Source: Rhodococcus jostii NBRC 16295 (GTDB taxonomy: Bacteria; Actinomycetota; Actinomycetes; Mycobacteriales; Mycobacteriaceae). From it: 64,000 nucleotides of DNA. The stretch covers positions 62,001-126,000 of the forward strand of contig NZ_BCWY01000019.1 in assembly GCF_001894825.1 (NCBI RefSeq). The letters are read 5' to 3'. The notes under the pieces were generated by a model that was not told the origin of the DNA, made no database searches, and saw only the letters and a program-made list of their open reading frames with translations. A program made the translations under genes and the position numbers. Shown here piece by piece: positions 1 through 9,436 of the stretch (positions are counted from its first letter, which is position 1; every line of letters begins with the position of its first letter).

Positions 1-1
1 C

Positions 2-256
2 ACCCAGTTCACGAAGGATGTCGTCATTCCGGCGGCGCAGGAGAGTGGGGTCGCGACCCAGGCGACGGTGGCCGCGTCGGGCCCGGTCGACGTGCAGGCC
101 GACACGGCGAGAGTGCTGCTGTTCGTCAACCAGACCACCACCAGCGCGGCGAAACCGGAACCGGCGACGACGGCGACGAGCATCGATGTCGAGCTCACCC
201 GATCCGGCGACGACTGGCTGATCTCCGGCTTCGATCCTGTTCGATCCCACGAGTAG
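2..256 (+). CDS. Mce-associated protein, C-terminal part (partial)
   Basis: The reading frame is open from the first bases and ends at TAG 254-256, so only the last 84 residues are visible. The end has the look of Mce-associated membrane proteins: an alternating beta-strand pattern with LLFVNQTTTS, then a closing ...DDWLISGFDPV segment. In mycobacteria and rhodococci these proteins are encoded beside mce operons and assist Mce lipid importers at the cell envelope. The membrane-anchor half lies outside the window, so the assignment rests on the C-terminal pattern only. The gene is followed 11 bp later by the HNH-like gene. Confidence 0.6.
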   Translation, partial: TQFTKDVVIPAAQESGVATQATVAASGPVDVQADTARVLLFVNQTTTSAAKPEPATTATSIDVELTRSGDDWLISGFDPVRSHE

Positions 257-267
257 CGTTGGCGCCC

Positions 268-711
268 ATGAGTACTCTTCGAGAGGTCGGCGACCGGGAG
301 TCGTGGCGCTGCTGGCTGTGCGACGAACCTGTGGACCCCGACATGTCGGTCAACGATCCGCGCGGCCCCAGCATCGACAGCGTCGTCACCGCGAAGAAGG
401 CGAAAGCCAAGGGCAGCGTCGAGCGCCTCGCCCACCGTGCGTGCAACACCAAGAAGGGCGCGGTGAAACCGGTCGTGCCGTGGCCCGACCGGTTGTTCGT
501 CGTCGATCCCGCCCCGATCATCGGCGTGGTCGAGCAACTCGGCCGCAAGGGTGGACGGGTGGCGGTGGCGCGGTGCCCGGGCAAATCGGACGCGGAGGAC
601 GCGTCGGAGTGGTTGCTCGACCGGTTGTCCCGTCTCGCGCCGGAACTGAACGTCGAGACGCAGATCGACGCCGTGGGTGGCGCGTACCTGCTCGTCCTTC
701 GCACCGCCTGA
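268..711 (+). CDS. HNH-endonuclease-like small protein
   Basis: 147 residues from ATG 268; a TTG nine bases earlier is in frame but less likely. The N-terminal half carries a zinc-finger-like arrangement: C15-x2-C18, then about 40 residues later AHRACNTKKG, with H56, C59, N60 and K63. That matches the closing half of HNH nuclease folds (H..CN..K). The usual central D/H-H catalytic pair is not obvious, so nuclease activity is uncertain. The C-terminal half has no motif I recognise. The stop codon touches the 46-bp palindrome that follows, which may act as its terminator. Confidence 0.5.
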   Translation: MSTLREVGDRESWRCWLCDEPVDPDMSVNDPRGPSIDSVVTAKKAKAKGSVERLAHRACNTKKGAVKPVVPWPDRLFVVDPAPIIGVVEQLGRKGGRVAVARCPGKSDAEDASEWLLDRLSRLAPELNVETQIDAVGGAYLLVLRTA

Positions 712-757
712 CCCGTGAGTACTTGTTAACCACGGGCGGTTGACAAGTACTCACGGG
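712..757. repeat. 46-bp palindromic repeat, copy 1
   Basis: Two 20-base arms (712-731 and 738-757) pair with one mismatch that a G-U pair would tolerate in RNA; the loop is 6 bases. The arms contain GTGAGTACTTGTTAACC. The repeat starts at the base after the stop codon of the HNH-like gene and ends about 70 bp before the first acyl-CoA dehydrogenase. No T-run follows. A near copy is at 3147-3192. Confidence 0.85.
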
Positions 758-828
758 CGGCGGAGCCGCACGAGGGAGTACCGTCGGGACCAGAACATGA
801 ATCCGACCTCGAGTGCGAAGGAATTCCG

Positions 829-2004
<1,176 letters not shown>

Positions 2005-2013
2005 GGGCGTGAC

Positions 2014-3141
2014 ATGGACTTCGAACTGACCGACGAACAGAAACTGCTGCGCGACACCACCCGTGAACTGCTGGGCCGCAGCTACGACGCCGAGAAGCGC
2101 AACGCCGTCACCGACACCGAGCAGGGGTGGAGCCCGCAGGTGTGGAAGCAACTCGCCGAGGTGGGGCTGCTGGGTCTGAGCTTCGACGAGGAAGACGGCG
2201 GGATGGGCGCCGGACCCGTCGAGGTCGCGTCGGTGATGACCGAGATCGGCCGCCGCCTCGCACCCGAACCCGTCCTCGACGCGGTGCTCGTGCCCGGCGG
2301 GCTGATCGCCGCCGCCGGCAGCACGGAGCAGCGTCGCCGGATTCTTCCCGACGTATCCGAGGGCAACCTTCTGCTTGCCTTCGCCGATCGGGAACCGGGT
2401 GTGCGCTGGCCGTCGACCCGGGTGTCCACGACGGCGACGAAGGACGGCGACTCGTGGACCCTGACGGGGACCAAGAATCCCGTCCCGCACGGCGGCAGCG
2501 CGAACACTCTGGTCGTCACCGCGGCACTCCCGGACGGTGGGGTCGGACTGTTCCTCGTCGACGCCGCCGCCACCGGTTTCACCCGCACCCCGTACGCGAC
2601 CCACGACGGACTGCGGGCCGCGCAAGTGGAACTGTCCGGCACCCCGGCCGAGCCGCTCGGGGAGGGCGGCGACGCGTCGTCGGCGATCGAGGGCGCGCAC
2701 ATCCGGGCGCAGGCGGCGCTGTGCGCGGAGGCCGTCGGCGCGATGGAAGAAGCGCTGCGACTGACCACGGAGTACCTGAAGACCCGCAAGCAGTTCGGTG
2801 TCCCGATCGCGAAGTTCCAGACGCTCACCCACCGTGCGGCCGACATGTACGTGCTGCTGGAACTGGCTCGCAGCATGAGTCTGTACGCGACGATGTCGCT
2901 GGCCGACGGCGCCGTGGACCCGGTGGTCGCGTCCCGTGCCAAGCTGCAGATCGGCCGCTCCGCCCGCACGATCGGGCAGGAAGCGATCCAGATGCACGGC
3001 GGCATCGGCATGACGGCCGAGTACCCCGTCGGCCACTACGTGAGCAGGCTGACCGCCATCGAGCACACCCTCGGCGGCTCCGACGACCACCTGCGGGTGC
3101 TCGCGGCGACCACCGCCCCGGGGACGATCAGCATCATCTAA
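2014..3141 (+). CDS. acyl-CoA dehydrogenase, second of a pair
   Basis: 375 residues from ATG 2014, nine bases after the upstream acyl-CoA dehydrogenase. The N-terminal helical domain (MDFELTDEQKLLRDTTRELL) and the C-terminal helices with RKQFGVPIAKFQTLTHRAAD and QMHGGIGMTAEYPVGHY are typical. The middle domain is less conserved and lacks the clear E-x-GSD loop seen in the partner: it reads FADREPGVRWPSTRV. This fits one subunit of a heteromeric FadE pair in which each subunit supplies part of the active site, but that is inference. The gene ends just before the second 46-bp palindrome. Confidence 0.88.
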   Translation: MDFELTDEQKLLRDTTRELLGRSYDAEKRNAVTDTEQGWSPQVWKQLAEVGLLGLSFDEEDGGMGAGPVEVASVMTEIGRRLAPEPVLDAVLVPGGLIAAAGSTEQRRRILPDVSEGNLLLAFADREPGVRWPSTRVSTTATKDGDSWTLTGTKNPVPHGGSANTLVVTAALPDGGVGLFLVDAAATGFTRTPYATHDGLRAAQVELSGTPAEPLGEGGDASSAIEGAHIRAQAALCAEAVGAMEEALRLTTEYLKTRKQFGVPIAKFQTLTHRAADMYVLLELARSMSLYATMSLADGAVDPVVASRAKLQIGRSARTIGQEAIQMHGGIGMTAEYPVGHYVSRLTAIEHTLGGSDDHLRVLAATTAPGTISII

Positions 3142-3146
3142 GAGCC

Positions 3147-3192
3147 CCCGTGAGTACTTATCAACCGCCCGCGGTTAATAAGTACTCACGGG
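3147..3192. repeat. 46-bp palindromic repeat, copy 2
   Basis: Arms 3147-3168 and 3171-3192 pair with one mismatch around a 2-base loop. The core GTGAGTACTTATCAACC differs from copy 1 at two bases. It starts 5 bp after the stop of the second acyl-CoA dehydrogenase gene. Together the two copies bracket the acyl-CoA dehydrogenase pair. It could act as a factor-independent hairpin terminator, a protein-binding site or a REP-like element. Confidence 0.85.
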
Positions 3193-3327
3193 TCCAGGTC
3201 TCGGATTGGTATCGGATAGAGCGTTTTCGACGTGTCGCACGAGGACCCCAGTGTGACGCGGCTAACGTTCTGCGCGCACACCAGAACTCACGGGGGATGT
3301 ACGTAATCTCGGTGAAGGAGCATTGCC

Positions 3328-3531
3328 ATGGGGTCCGGTCCAGTCAAAGCGATCATGTGGAGCCTGCTCGTTGTCGGGCTCGTCGGTGCGGGAGTCGGGA
3401 TCTCGGAACTGCACGTTCCGTGGACCGTCGCGTCGCTGATCGTCGCCTCGGTGTCCGGCCTGGTCCTGCTGAGGATCCGCGCCGACGCCCACCCCGAACT
3501 GCACAGCGACCACCGGATGGCCGCCGGCTGA
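3328..3531 (+). CDS. small two-helix membrane protein
   Basis: 67 residues from ATG 3328 with a good ribosome site (GAAGGAG, 8 bases upstream). Two hydrophobic stretches span roughly residues 7-25 and 32-49, separated by a short HVPW loop, followed by a charged C-terminal tail rich in His and Asp. The pattern predicts an inner-membrane hairpin protein. I do not recognise a family. It ends 7 bp from the stop of the convergent VWA gene. Confidence 0.65.
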   Translation: MGSGPVKAIMWSLLVVGLVGAGVGISELHVPWTVASLIVASVSGLVLLRIRADAHPELHSDHRMAAG

Positions 3532-3538
3532 CCCCCGG

Positions 3539-4699
3539 TCACTCCGCCCGCAGACTGTCCGCCCAGCGGCCGATGTCGCCGCGTTCGAGTGCGAGCGCCA
3601 GCAGTTCCGGGAACTTGTCCGGGGTGCACGCGAACGCCGGGATGCCGAGCCCACCCAACGCCGCCGCATTGTCGTGATCGAACGACGGCGCACCGTCGTC
3701 GGACAGCGCCAGAAGAACCACCACCTGAACGCCGGCGTTCTTCATCGCCGCCATGCGCCGCAGCATCTCCGCGCGGATCCCGCCCTCGTACAGATCCGAG
3801 ATCAGCACGAACAGCGATTCCGTCGGCCTGTCGATCAGGGACTGGCTGTAGGCGATGGCCCGGTTGATGTCGGTGCCGCCGCCGAGTTGCGTGCCGAACA
3901 GCACGTCGACGGGGTCGGACAGTCTGTCGGTGAGGTCCACGACCGCCGTGTCGAACACGACCAGTGACGTCTTCAGTGCGCGCATCGACGCGAGCACCGC
4001 ACCGAACACGGACGCGTACACGACGCTCGACGCCATCGAACCGGACTGGTCGATGGCGAGGACAACGTCGCGGTGCACGGCCTGCGATCGGCGGCCATAT
4101 CCGATCAACCGCTCCGGCACCACCGTCTTGTACTCGGGTAGGTAGTGCGCGAGGTTGGCGCGGATGGTGCGATTCCAGTCGATGTCGCGGTACTTGGGGT
4201 TGGTGGTGCGCGCCGACCGGTTCAGGGCGCCGGTGATCGCGGTCCGGGTTTTCTGCGCGATCCGTTCCTCCACCTCGCGGACCACCTTCTCGACGACCAT
4301 CCGGGCGGTGGCCTTGCTCGTCTCGGGCATCACCCGGTTCAGGCTCAGCAGTGTGCCGACGAGGTGGACATCCGGTTCGACGGCATCGAGCAGTTCGGGT
4401 TCGAGGAGCAGCTGGGTCAGTCCGAGCCGGTCGATGGCGTCCTTCTGCATCACCTGCACGACGCTGCTCGGAAAGTAGGTGCGGATGTCGCCGAGCCAGC
4501 GCGCGACCTTCGGTGCCGATCCGCCGAGACCCGCGCTGCGGCGTCGACTCTTCGACCCCTCGCTGCTGGTGTCGTAGAGGGCGGCCAGTGCACCGTCCAT
4601 CGCCGCGTCCGTCTTGGACGCCAGCCCACCGGTGGATTCCTCGGCGGCGTTGCCGAGCAGCAGGCGCCACCGTCGTAGCCGCTCCGCGTCTTCGCTCAC
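3539..4699 (-). CDS. VWA-domain (CoxE-like) protein, last gene of the MoxR-VWA operon
   Basis: 386 residues from GTG 4699, which overlaps the stop of the upstream gene as GTGA. The N-terminal half is helical. The C-terminal half is a von Willebrand A domain with an intact metal-ion-dependent adhesion site: DQSGSM (DxSxS), the GGGTDI threonine, and the aspartate of LISDLYEGG. VWA proteins next to MoxR ATPases generally act as metal-dependent binding partners in chaperone-like complexes. As the fifth and last gene of a run in which every junction overlaps by 4 bp, it is almost certainly co-expressed with the ATPase and the DUF5682-like protein. The target of the complex is unknown. Confidence 0.85.
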   Translation of the reverse strand: MSEDAERLRRWRLLLGNAAEESTGGLASKTDAAMDGALAALYDTSSEGSKSRRRSAGLGGSAPKVARWLGDIRTYFPSSVVQVMQKDAIDRLGLTQLLLEPELLDAVEPDVHLVGTLLSLNRVMPETSKATARMVVEKVVREVEERIAQKTRTAITGALNRSARTTNPKYRDIDWNRTIRANLAHYLPEYKTVVPERLIGYGRRSQAVHRDVVLAIDQSGSMASSVVYASVFGAVLASMRALKTSLVVFDTAVVDLTDRLSDPVDVLFGTQLGGGTDINRAIAYSQSLIDRPTESLFVLISDLYEGGIRAEMLRRMAAMKNAGVQVVVLLALSDDGAPSFDHDNAAALGGLGIPAFACTPDKFPELLALALERGDIGRWADSLRAE

Positions 4700-6864
4700 G
4701 ACGTCACCCCCAGGATGTCGGCGACGGTCCGGATCGCGATGGTGCCGCGCCGGGCATCGACCTCCGCTGGGGTCTCGGCCGTGGAACCGCCCTCGACGGA
4801 CTGTCCGATCGCCCGACGTTCCCCGGTCTCGAACCCGCCGAAGGTGCGCCGCAGCAGGGGCAGCACATCGACGAAATCCTGCTCGCGCAGTCCGGACACC
4901 CAGCCGTCGAGCAGTCGTAACAGCTGCCGATCGTGGACCAGCAGCAGCCCACCGCCGCCGAGGAAGCCGTCGACCCACCCCGCCTTGGCGGGCGGATCGG
5001 CGCCGACGGACAGCGCCCGCGACAGCCGGGTGGCGGATTCGGTTTCGCTGACGGTGCCTGCGTCGCGGAGCAGCCGGACCACGCGGCCGATCACCAGTCC
5101 GTTCACGTCGCCGCGGTCGACGAGGCCGACGAGGGTACCCAGCCACCGGGCCGACGCACGATCGTCGTCGCGCAACATCACTGCGGCGTGGACGTCGTCG
5201 ACGGCACGGCGCACCTCGAGTGCGCTGTCGTCGTCCAGTCCCGACATCGCCGACGGCAGTCCCGCGCAGATGCGGACGAGAAGGCTGTCGGTGACGCGGG
5301 TGAGCGAGGAGACGTCGGTGCCGCGGACGTCGCCGTAGCGCAGGGTGCGGGTGAGGGCGGGCAGTGCGTCCATCAGGTGCATCACGTCGTGGTCGAGTGT
5401 TGCCGCGGTCTCCAGCGCGCGCAGCAATTCGGCCAGGGCGTCACCGAGATCGGACAGCAGTGCCTGTTCGAGCAGCCCGGTGAGCTGGGCGAGGGACACG
5501 TCGCCGGACGACGCTTCCTCGCGCACCTTCGCGGTGGCCGCGGCCTCGACGGTGGTGCCCCACAGCGACGCCTCGATGATCGACACCGCGAGTTCGGGGT
5601 TCCAGGTGAGGGACCACGTCTCGCGGAAGGTGCCGGTGCCGCGGACCTCGCTGTCGGCGCGGGTGCCCCACCCGACGTCGAGGATCTGCAGGCGGTGCAG
5701 GAGGCGGGACCGTGCGACGTCGGTGTCTCTGCGCAGGTCGAGGTCGAGCGTCTTCTCGATGGCCTGCTGCTTGAGCCGCAGGGTCTTCGCCCGCGCCCGC
5801 AGATCGGCGTCGAGGGGGACCGTGGGGGTGTCGTCGGGCACGGCGCCGAGGGCCTCGCCGACGACGAGACGCCGCGTGATCAGGTCGAGCAGGACGTCGT
5901 CGCCGTCGCACATCACGGCGCGGGTGGCCTCGGTGACCTCGGACAGACCGGCCAGCGGGCGCGCACGCATCGCGGCCAATGTGTCTGCGAGACGAACGGA
6001 TTCGATGACATGCGCGCTCGACACGGGAAGGTCCTCGTCCCGCAGCACCCGCGCGACCTTCGTGAGCCATCGGGTGATCGTCCGGTCCGGTGCGGTGAAC
6101 AGGTGGTGGTACCAGCCGGGGGAGGTGATGCCGGCCCCGTACCCCGACGCCGTGGACAGCCGCGAATGCGTCCACGGCACCCAGGTGAGGGAGGTCTTGA
6201 TCTTGGGGATTCCCTTGAGGATTCGGGCGTCCACGGTGGCCGGGCCCAGAGGTCCGGCGAGTGCCGGAGCGTGCCAGGCGCCGCACACCACCGCGATCCG
6301 CTCGGCGCCGCCCTTGATGACCTTCCGCAGTGTCTGGCGCATGTACGCCTCGCGCCTGCTGGTGGATTCGTCGAGCGCGACGGTGTCCCGCAGCGCGGCC
6401 ATGGCCTCGGCGATCGCGTCGAAGGAATCAGCGTCCGAACCTGATTCGACGACGGCGTCCCACCAACGTTCGGTGTCGTCGTAGCCGGCCGCCGCGGCGA
6501 GCTGCGCGAGTGGGTCCTCGCGATCCGGGTCGCCGCGGTCGGCGGCGAGGGTGTTGGCGGCGGGAAGGTCGCAGAAGCGTACGTCGACGCCGTGCCCCGC
6601 CGCCCAGGACAGTGCCTGCCACTCCGGGGAGAACACGGCGAACGGCCAGAACGCCGCCGTCTTCGGTTCCCCGGTGGCGTAGGCGAGCAGGGCCACCGGC
6701 GGTTCCATGGAGTCGGAGGCAGCCAATGCGACCAGCGGATCGGCGTCCGCGGGCCCTTCGATCAGGACGGTGTCGGGGACGAACTCCTCGAGTGCACGGC
6801 GCAGCGACCGTGCCGAACCGGGCCCGTGGTGGCGGATGCCGAAGACACGGACGTCGGAGATCAC
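4696..6864 (-). CDS. DUF5682-like large protein
   Basis: 722 residues from GTG 6864, coupled by GTGA overlaps at both ends. The N terminus reads VFGIRHHGPGSARSLRRAL, then PDTVLIEGPADAD. About 180 residues in comes IAVVCGAWHAPAL. This order (H-H-G-P-S, I-E-G-P, G-x-W-H) resembles the TraB/ChaN/erythromycin-esterase-like fold, in which conserved His and Glu residues lie at the active site; that link is my inference from motif spacing. The remaining 450 residues are helical with leucine-rich segments and no named motif. The family usually lies beside MoxR ATPase and VWA genes, as it does here, so it is a likely effector or client of that machine. Confidence 0.75.
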   Translation of the reverse strand: MISDVRVFGIRHHGPGSARSLRRALEEFVPDTVLIEGPADADPLVALAASDSMEPPVALLAYATGEPKTAAFWPFAVFSPEWQALSWAAGHGVDVRFCDLPAANTLAADRGDPDREDPLAQLAAAAGYDDTERWWDAVVESGSDADSFDAIAEAMAALRDTVALDESTSRREAYMRQTLRKVIKGGAERIAVVCGAWHAPALAGPLGPATVDARILKGIPKIKTSLTWVPWTHSRLSTASGYGAGITSPGWYHHLFTAPDRTITRWLTKVARVLRDEDLPVSSAHVIESVRLADTLAAMRARPLAGLSEVTEATRAVMCDGDDVLLDLITRRLVVGEALGAVPDDTPTVPLDADLRARAKTLRLKQQAIEKTLDLDLRRDTDVARSRLLHRLQILDVGWGTRADSEVRGTGTFRETWSLTWNPELAVSIIEASLWGTTVEAAATAKVREEASSGDVSLAQLTGLLEQALLSDLGDALAELLRALETAATLDHDVMHLMDALPALTRTLRYGDVRGTDVSSLTRVTDSLLVRICAGLPSAMSGLDDDSALEVRRAVDDVHAAVMLRDDDRASARWLGTLVGLVDRGDVNGLVIGRVVRLLRDAGTVSETESATRLSRALSVGADPPAKAGWVDGFLGGGGLLLVHDRQLLRLLDGWVSGLREQDFVDVLPLLRRTFGGFETGERRAIGQSVEGGSTAETPAEVDARRGTIAIRTVADILGVTS

Positions 6865-7964
6865 CCGGTGACCTCGCGGCACGCCCGGTAGAAGTCGGCC
6901 CAGTCCTCCCGCTGGCGGACCACGGCCTCCAGGTACTCGGTCCACACCACCCTGTCGGCCACCGGGTCCTTCAGCACGGACCCGAGGATTCCGGCGGCGA
7001 CGTCGGACGGGCGGAGTACCCCGTCGCCGAAGTGCGCGGCGAGGGCGAGGCCGTTGGTGACCACCGAGATCGCCTCCGCCGTCGACAACGTTCCGGACGG
7101 CGACTTCAGTGTGGTGCGACCGTCGCTGGTGACGCCCGACCTCAGTTCGCGGAACACGGTGACCACCCGCCGGATCTCGTCGACCGTCGCGGGGACCTTC
7201 GGCAGTTCCAGTGAGGCCCCGAGTTGCTCGACGCGTCGCGCGACGATGGCCACCTCGTCTTCCTCGTTGGCGGGCAGGGGCAGCACCACCGTGTTGAAAC
7301 GCCGGCGCAGCGCGGAGGACAGTTCGTTGACTCCGCGGTCGCGGTCGTTGGCGGTGGCGATCAGGTTGAAACCCTTGGCGGCCTGGACCTCGGTGCCCAG
7401 TTCGGGGATGGGCAGGGTCTTTTCCGAGAGCACGGTGATCAACGCGTCCTGCACGTCGGCGGGAATGCGGGTCAGTTCCTCGACCCGCGCGATCCGCCCG
7501 CCCTGCATGGCCGTCATGACCGGGGACGGTACGAGTGCGCCCGCGGTCGGGCCCTCGGCGAGAAGCCTCGCGTAGTTCCAGCCGTACCGGATGGCCTCTT
7601 CGGGCGTGCCCGACGTTCCCTGGACGAGCAGGGTCGACTCGCCGGAGACCGCCGCCGACAGGTGTTCGGACACCCACGTCTTGGCGGTTCCGGGGACGCC
7701 GAGCAGGAGCAGCGCGCGATCGGTGGCGAGCGTCGCGACGGCCACTTCGATGAGCCGGCGGGGACCGACGTACTTGGGGGTGATGACGGTGCCGTCGTCG
7801 AGTTCGCCGCCGAGGAGGTACGTCACGACAGCCCAGGGCGACAACTTCCACGACGGTGGCCGGGGCCGGGTGTCGTGCGCGGCGAGGGCCGTGAGTTCGT
7901 CGGCGTGGGCCTGCTCGGCGTGGGGTCGGAGCAGGTCGGCCTGGGCGGCCGCGATCTCGGTCAC
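6861..7964 (-). CDS. MoxR-type AAA+ ATPase
   Basis: 367 residues from GTG 7964. The Walker A motif is GVPGTAKT (residues 89-96); T-A-K in place of the usual G-x-G-K-S/T is seen in this subgroup. The Walker B region reads RIARVEELTR and has lost the classical paired acids (V-E-E), sensor 1 is LIATAND, and an arginine-rich segment FNTV follows LRRR. MoxR ATPases use ATP to remodel or activate partner proteins, typically with a VWA protein. GTGA overlaps connect it to the DUF5691-like gene upstream and the DUF5682-like gene downstream, the core of this operon. Confidence 0.85.
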   Translation of the reverse strand: MTEIAAAQADLLRPHAEQAHADELTALAAHDTRPRPPSWKLSPWAVVTYLLGGELDDGTVITPKYVGPRRLIEVAVATLATDRALLLLGVPGTAKTWVSEHLSAAVSGESTLLVQGTSGTPEEAIRYGWNYARLLAEGPTAGALVPSPVMTAMQGGRIARVEELTRIPADVQDALITVLSEKTLPIPELGTEVQAAKGFNLIATANDRDRGVNELSSALRRRFNTVVLPLPANEEDEVAIVARRVEQLGASLELPKVPATVDEIRRVVTVFRELRSGVTSDGRTTLKSPSGTLSTAEAISVVTNGLALAAHFGDGVLRPSDVAAGILGSVLKDPVADRVVWTEYLEAVVRQREDWADFYRACREVTG

Positions 7965-9436
7965 TCGAGCTCCTTCAGTACTGATCGGCGATGGTCGATG
8001 TTGGCGGCGACAGTGGAGAACGCCTGCTGCCAGCCGGGGTCACGGGTGCGTTCGGCGGCCGAACGCAGCAGCGGTACCGCCGCGAACGGGAAGTGCGTCT
8101 CGGCGCTGCGGAGGGTCGAGTAGTGGCTGTGCCGGGAGAACTGCCCGAGGTCCTTGCCCGTCTCGGCGTGCCGTCCGGCCACATCCTCGAGGCGAGCGAT
8201 CACCCGCGCGGCGAGGTCGAGCGGCCAGGGGTGCGGCAGACCGTCGAAGAGGGCGGCGCCGTCCACTCCGAGCAAGTAGGAATCGGCCCGGCCCGACAGG
8301 ATGTAGTCCAGGCGTTCGCGGGCGGGGACGATCGGCACGACGCGACGTTCGGTCTTCCGCCCCTCCCGGTGCAGCAGGGCGGACGCCCAGCGCGGATTGC
8401 GCTGAAGCACAGTGGCGTTGGTCCACGCTTCCGTCATCACCTCCCGCCATTGGTCCTCGATCCGGATCTCCCATGCCTGGGAGGCGGAGCCGATCATGCC
8501 TTCCCACACCGACAGGGGCGCGGCGGTGACCACCATCCGCAGCCACCAGCTGCGGATTCCCTTGTTCTTGAAGTGGACGTCCTCGATTCCGTCGCGACGG
8601 GCCGAATCGTCCAGGGAACCGGGCATGTTCACCACGAGCCGGGTGCGCAGCGGTTTCTTCTCCACCCGCACCCACGACCGCGCGCGGGCCGCCATCCGCT
8701 GGGCGTACGCGGAGTTCGGCAGCTGCCGCAACAGCTGGACGGCCTGCTGGCGCACCTCTTTCCGACGGTCGTCGAGTGCGTGCTCGAGCAACGCGGAGTC
8801 CGAGTCGCCGAGCCCCGTTCCCAGGACGGCGATGAACGCCGCCCGGTGCTCGCCCCGTTCGGAGTCCCAGCTGCGGCTCAGTTCCGTCATCGCGACCGCG
8901 GGCTGTACCGCCCGCATCGTGGTGAGCCACTGCAGGCGTTCCTGGTGTGAGCCGTGCGTCCAGACATCGGTGCGGCCGGACCGTCGGACCAGCGTCGACC
9001 ATTCCGGGTTCTGCGCGGCGAGCCACTGGCCGCGGGGGCCGGCCAACCGCAGGATGCTCTCACGGTGGGTGTCGTTGGTGCGTGCGACAGCCATCAGGTC
9101 GGCCACGAGATGATCGGGCGCGCGGTACCCGCGTTCGTCCACCACCGCGAACCATTCGGTGAGTGTCCACGATTTGGCGGCCAGCAGCTGCATGAGATGA
9201 GACGAGGAGGCGGGCGGCAACTGCAGCCGCGGATCGTCCTCCGCGGGTGCGGGCGGCACGTGTGTGGCCGCGGCGACTCCGCCGTCGCGATACGCGTTCT
9301 CGAGGGCTGCGGCGCCCAGCAGGGTCTCCGCCGGATCCCCGCAGACCGACTGCGCGAGTGCGCCGGTGGCGAGACCGTGGAACGACGGGGCAGACCGTGC
9401 GGTACCGAGCAGTGCGGACGACAGGAGTTCGCTCAT
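7961..9436 (-). CDS. DUF5691-like HEAT-repeat protein
   Basis: 491 residues from ATG 9436, which overlaps the upstream stop as ATGA. The N terminus (SELLSSALLGTAR) is characteristic of the DUF5691 group found next to SWIM and MoxR genes. Around residues 215-245 a helical repeat (LLEHALDDRRKEVRQQAVQL) looks like a HEAT unit, which suggests a scaffold. The C-terminal third has aromatic-rich stretches without known catalytic motifs. No signal peptide or membrane segment is visible, so it is probably cytosolic. Family and neighbourhood support a structural role in the MoxR-VWA complex; the biochemical role is unknown. Confidence 0.72.
   Translation of the reverse strand: MSELLSSALLGTARSAPSFHGLATGALAQSVCGDPAETLLGAAALENAYRDGGVAAATHVPPAPAEDDPRLQLPPASSSHLMQLLAAKSWTLTEWFAVVDERGYRAPDHLVADLMAVARTNDTHRESILRLAGPRGQWLAAQNPEWSTLVRRSGRTDVWTHGSHQERLQWLTTMRAVQPAVAMTELSRSWDSERGEHRAAFIAVLGTGLGDSDSALLEHALDDRRKEVRQQAVQLLRQLPNSAYAQRMAARARSWVRVEKKPLRTRLVVNMPGSLDDSARRDGIEDVHFKNKGIRSWWLRMVVTAAPLSVWEGMIGSASQAWEIRIEDQWREVMTEAWTNATVLQRNPRWASALLHREGRKTERRVVPIVPARERLDYILSGRADSYLLGVDGAALFDGLPHPWPLDLAARVIARLEDVAGRHAETGKDLGQFSRHSHYSTLRSAETHFPFAAVPLLRSAAERTRDPGWQQAFSTVAANIDHRRSVLKELE

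Noticed and set aside
4700..5146. Upstream extension of the VWA frame
   Set aside because: It overlaps the DUF5682-like gene entirely; the GTGA overlap start at 4699 fits the rest of the operon.
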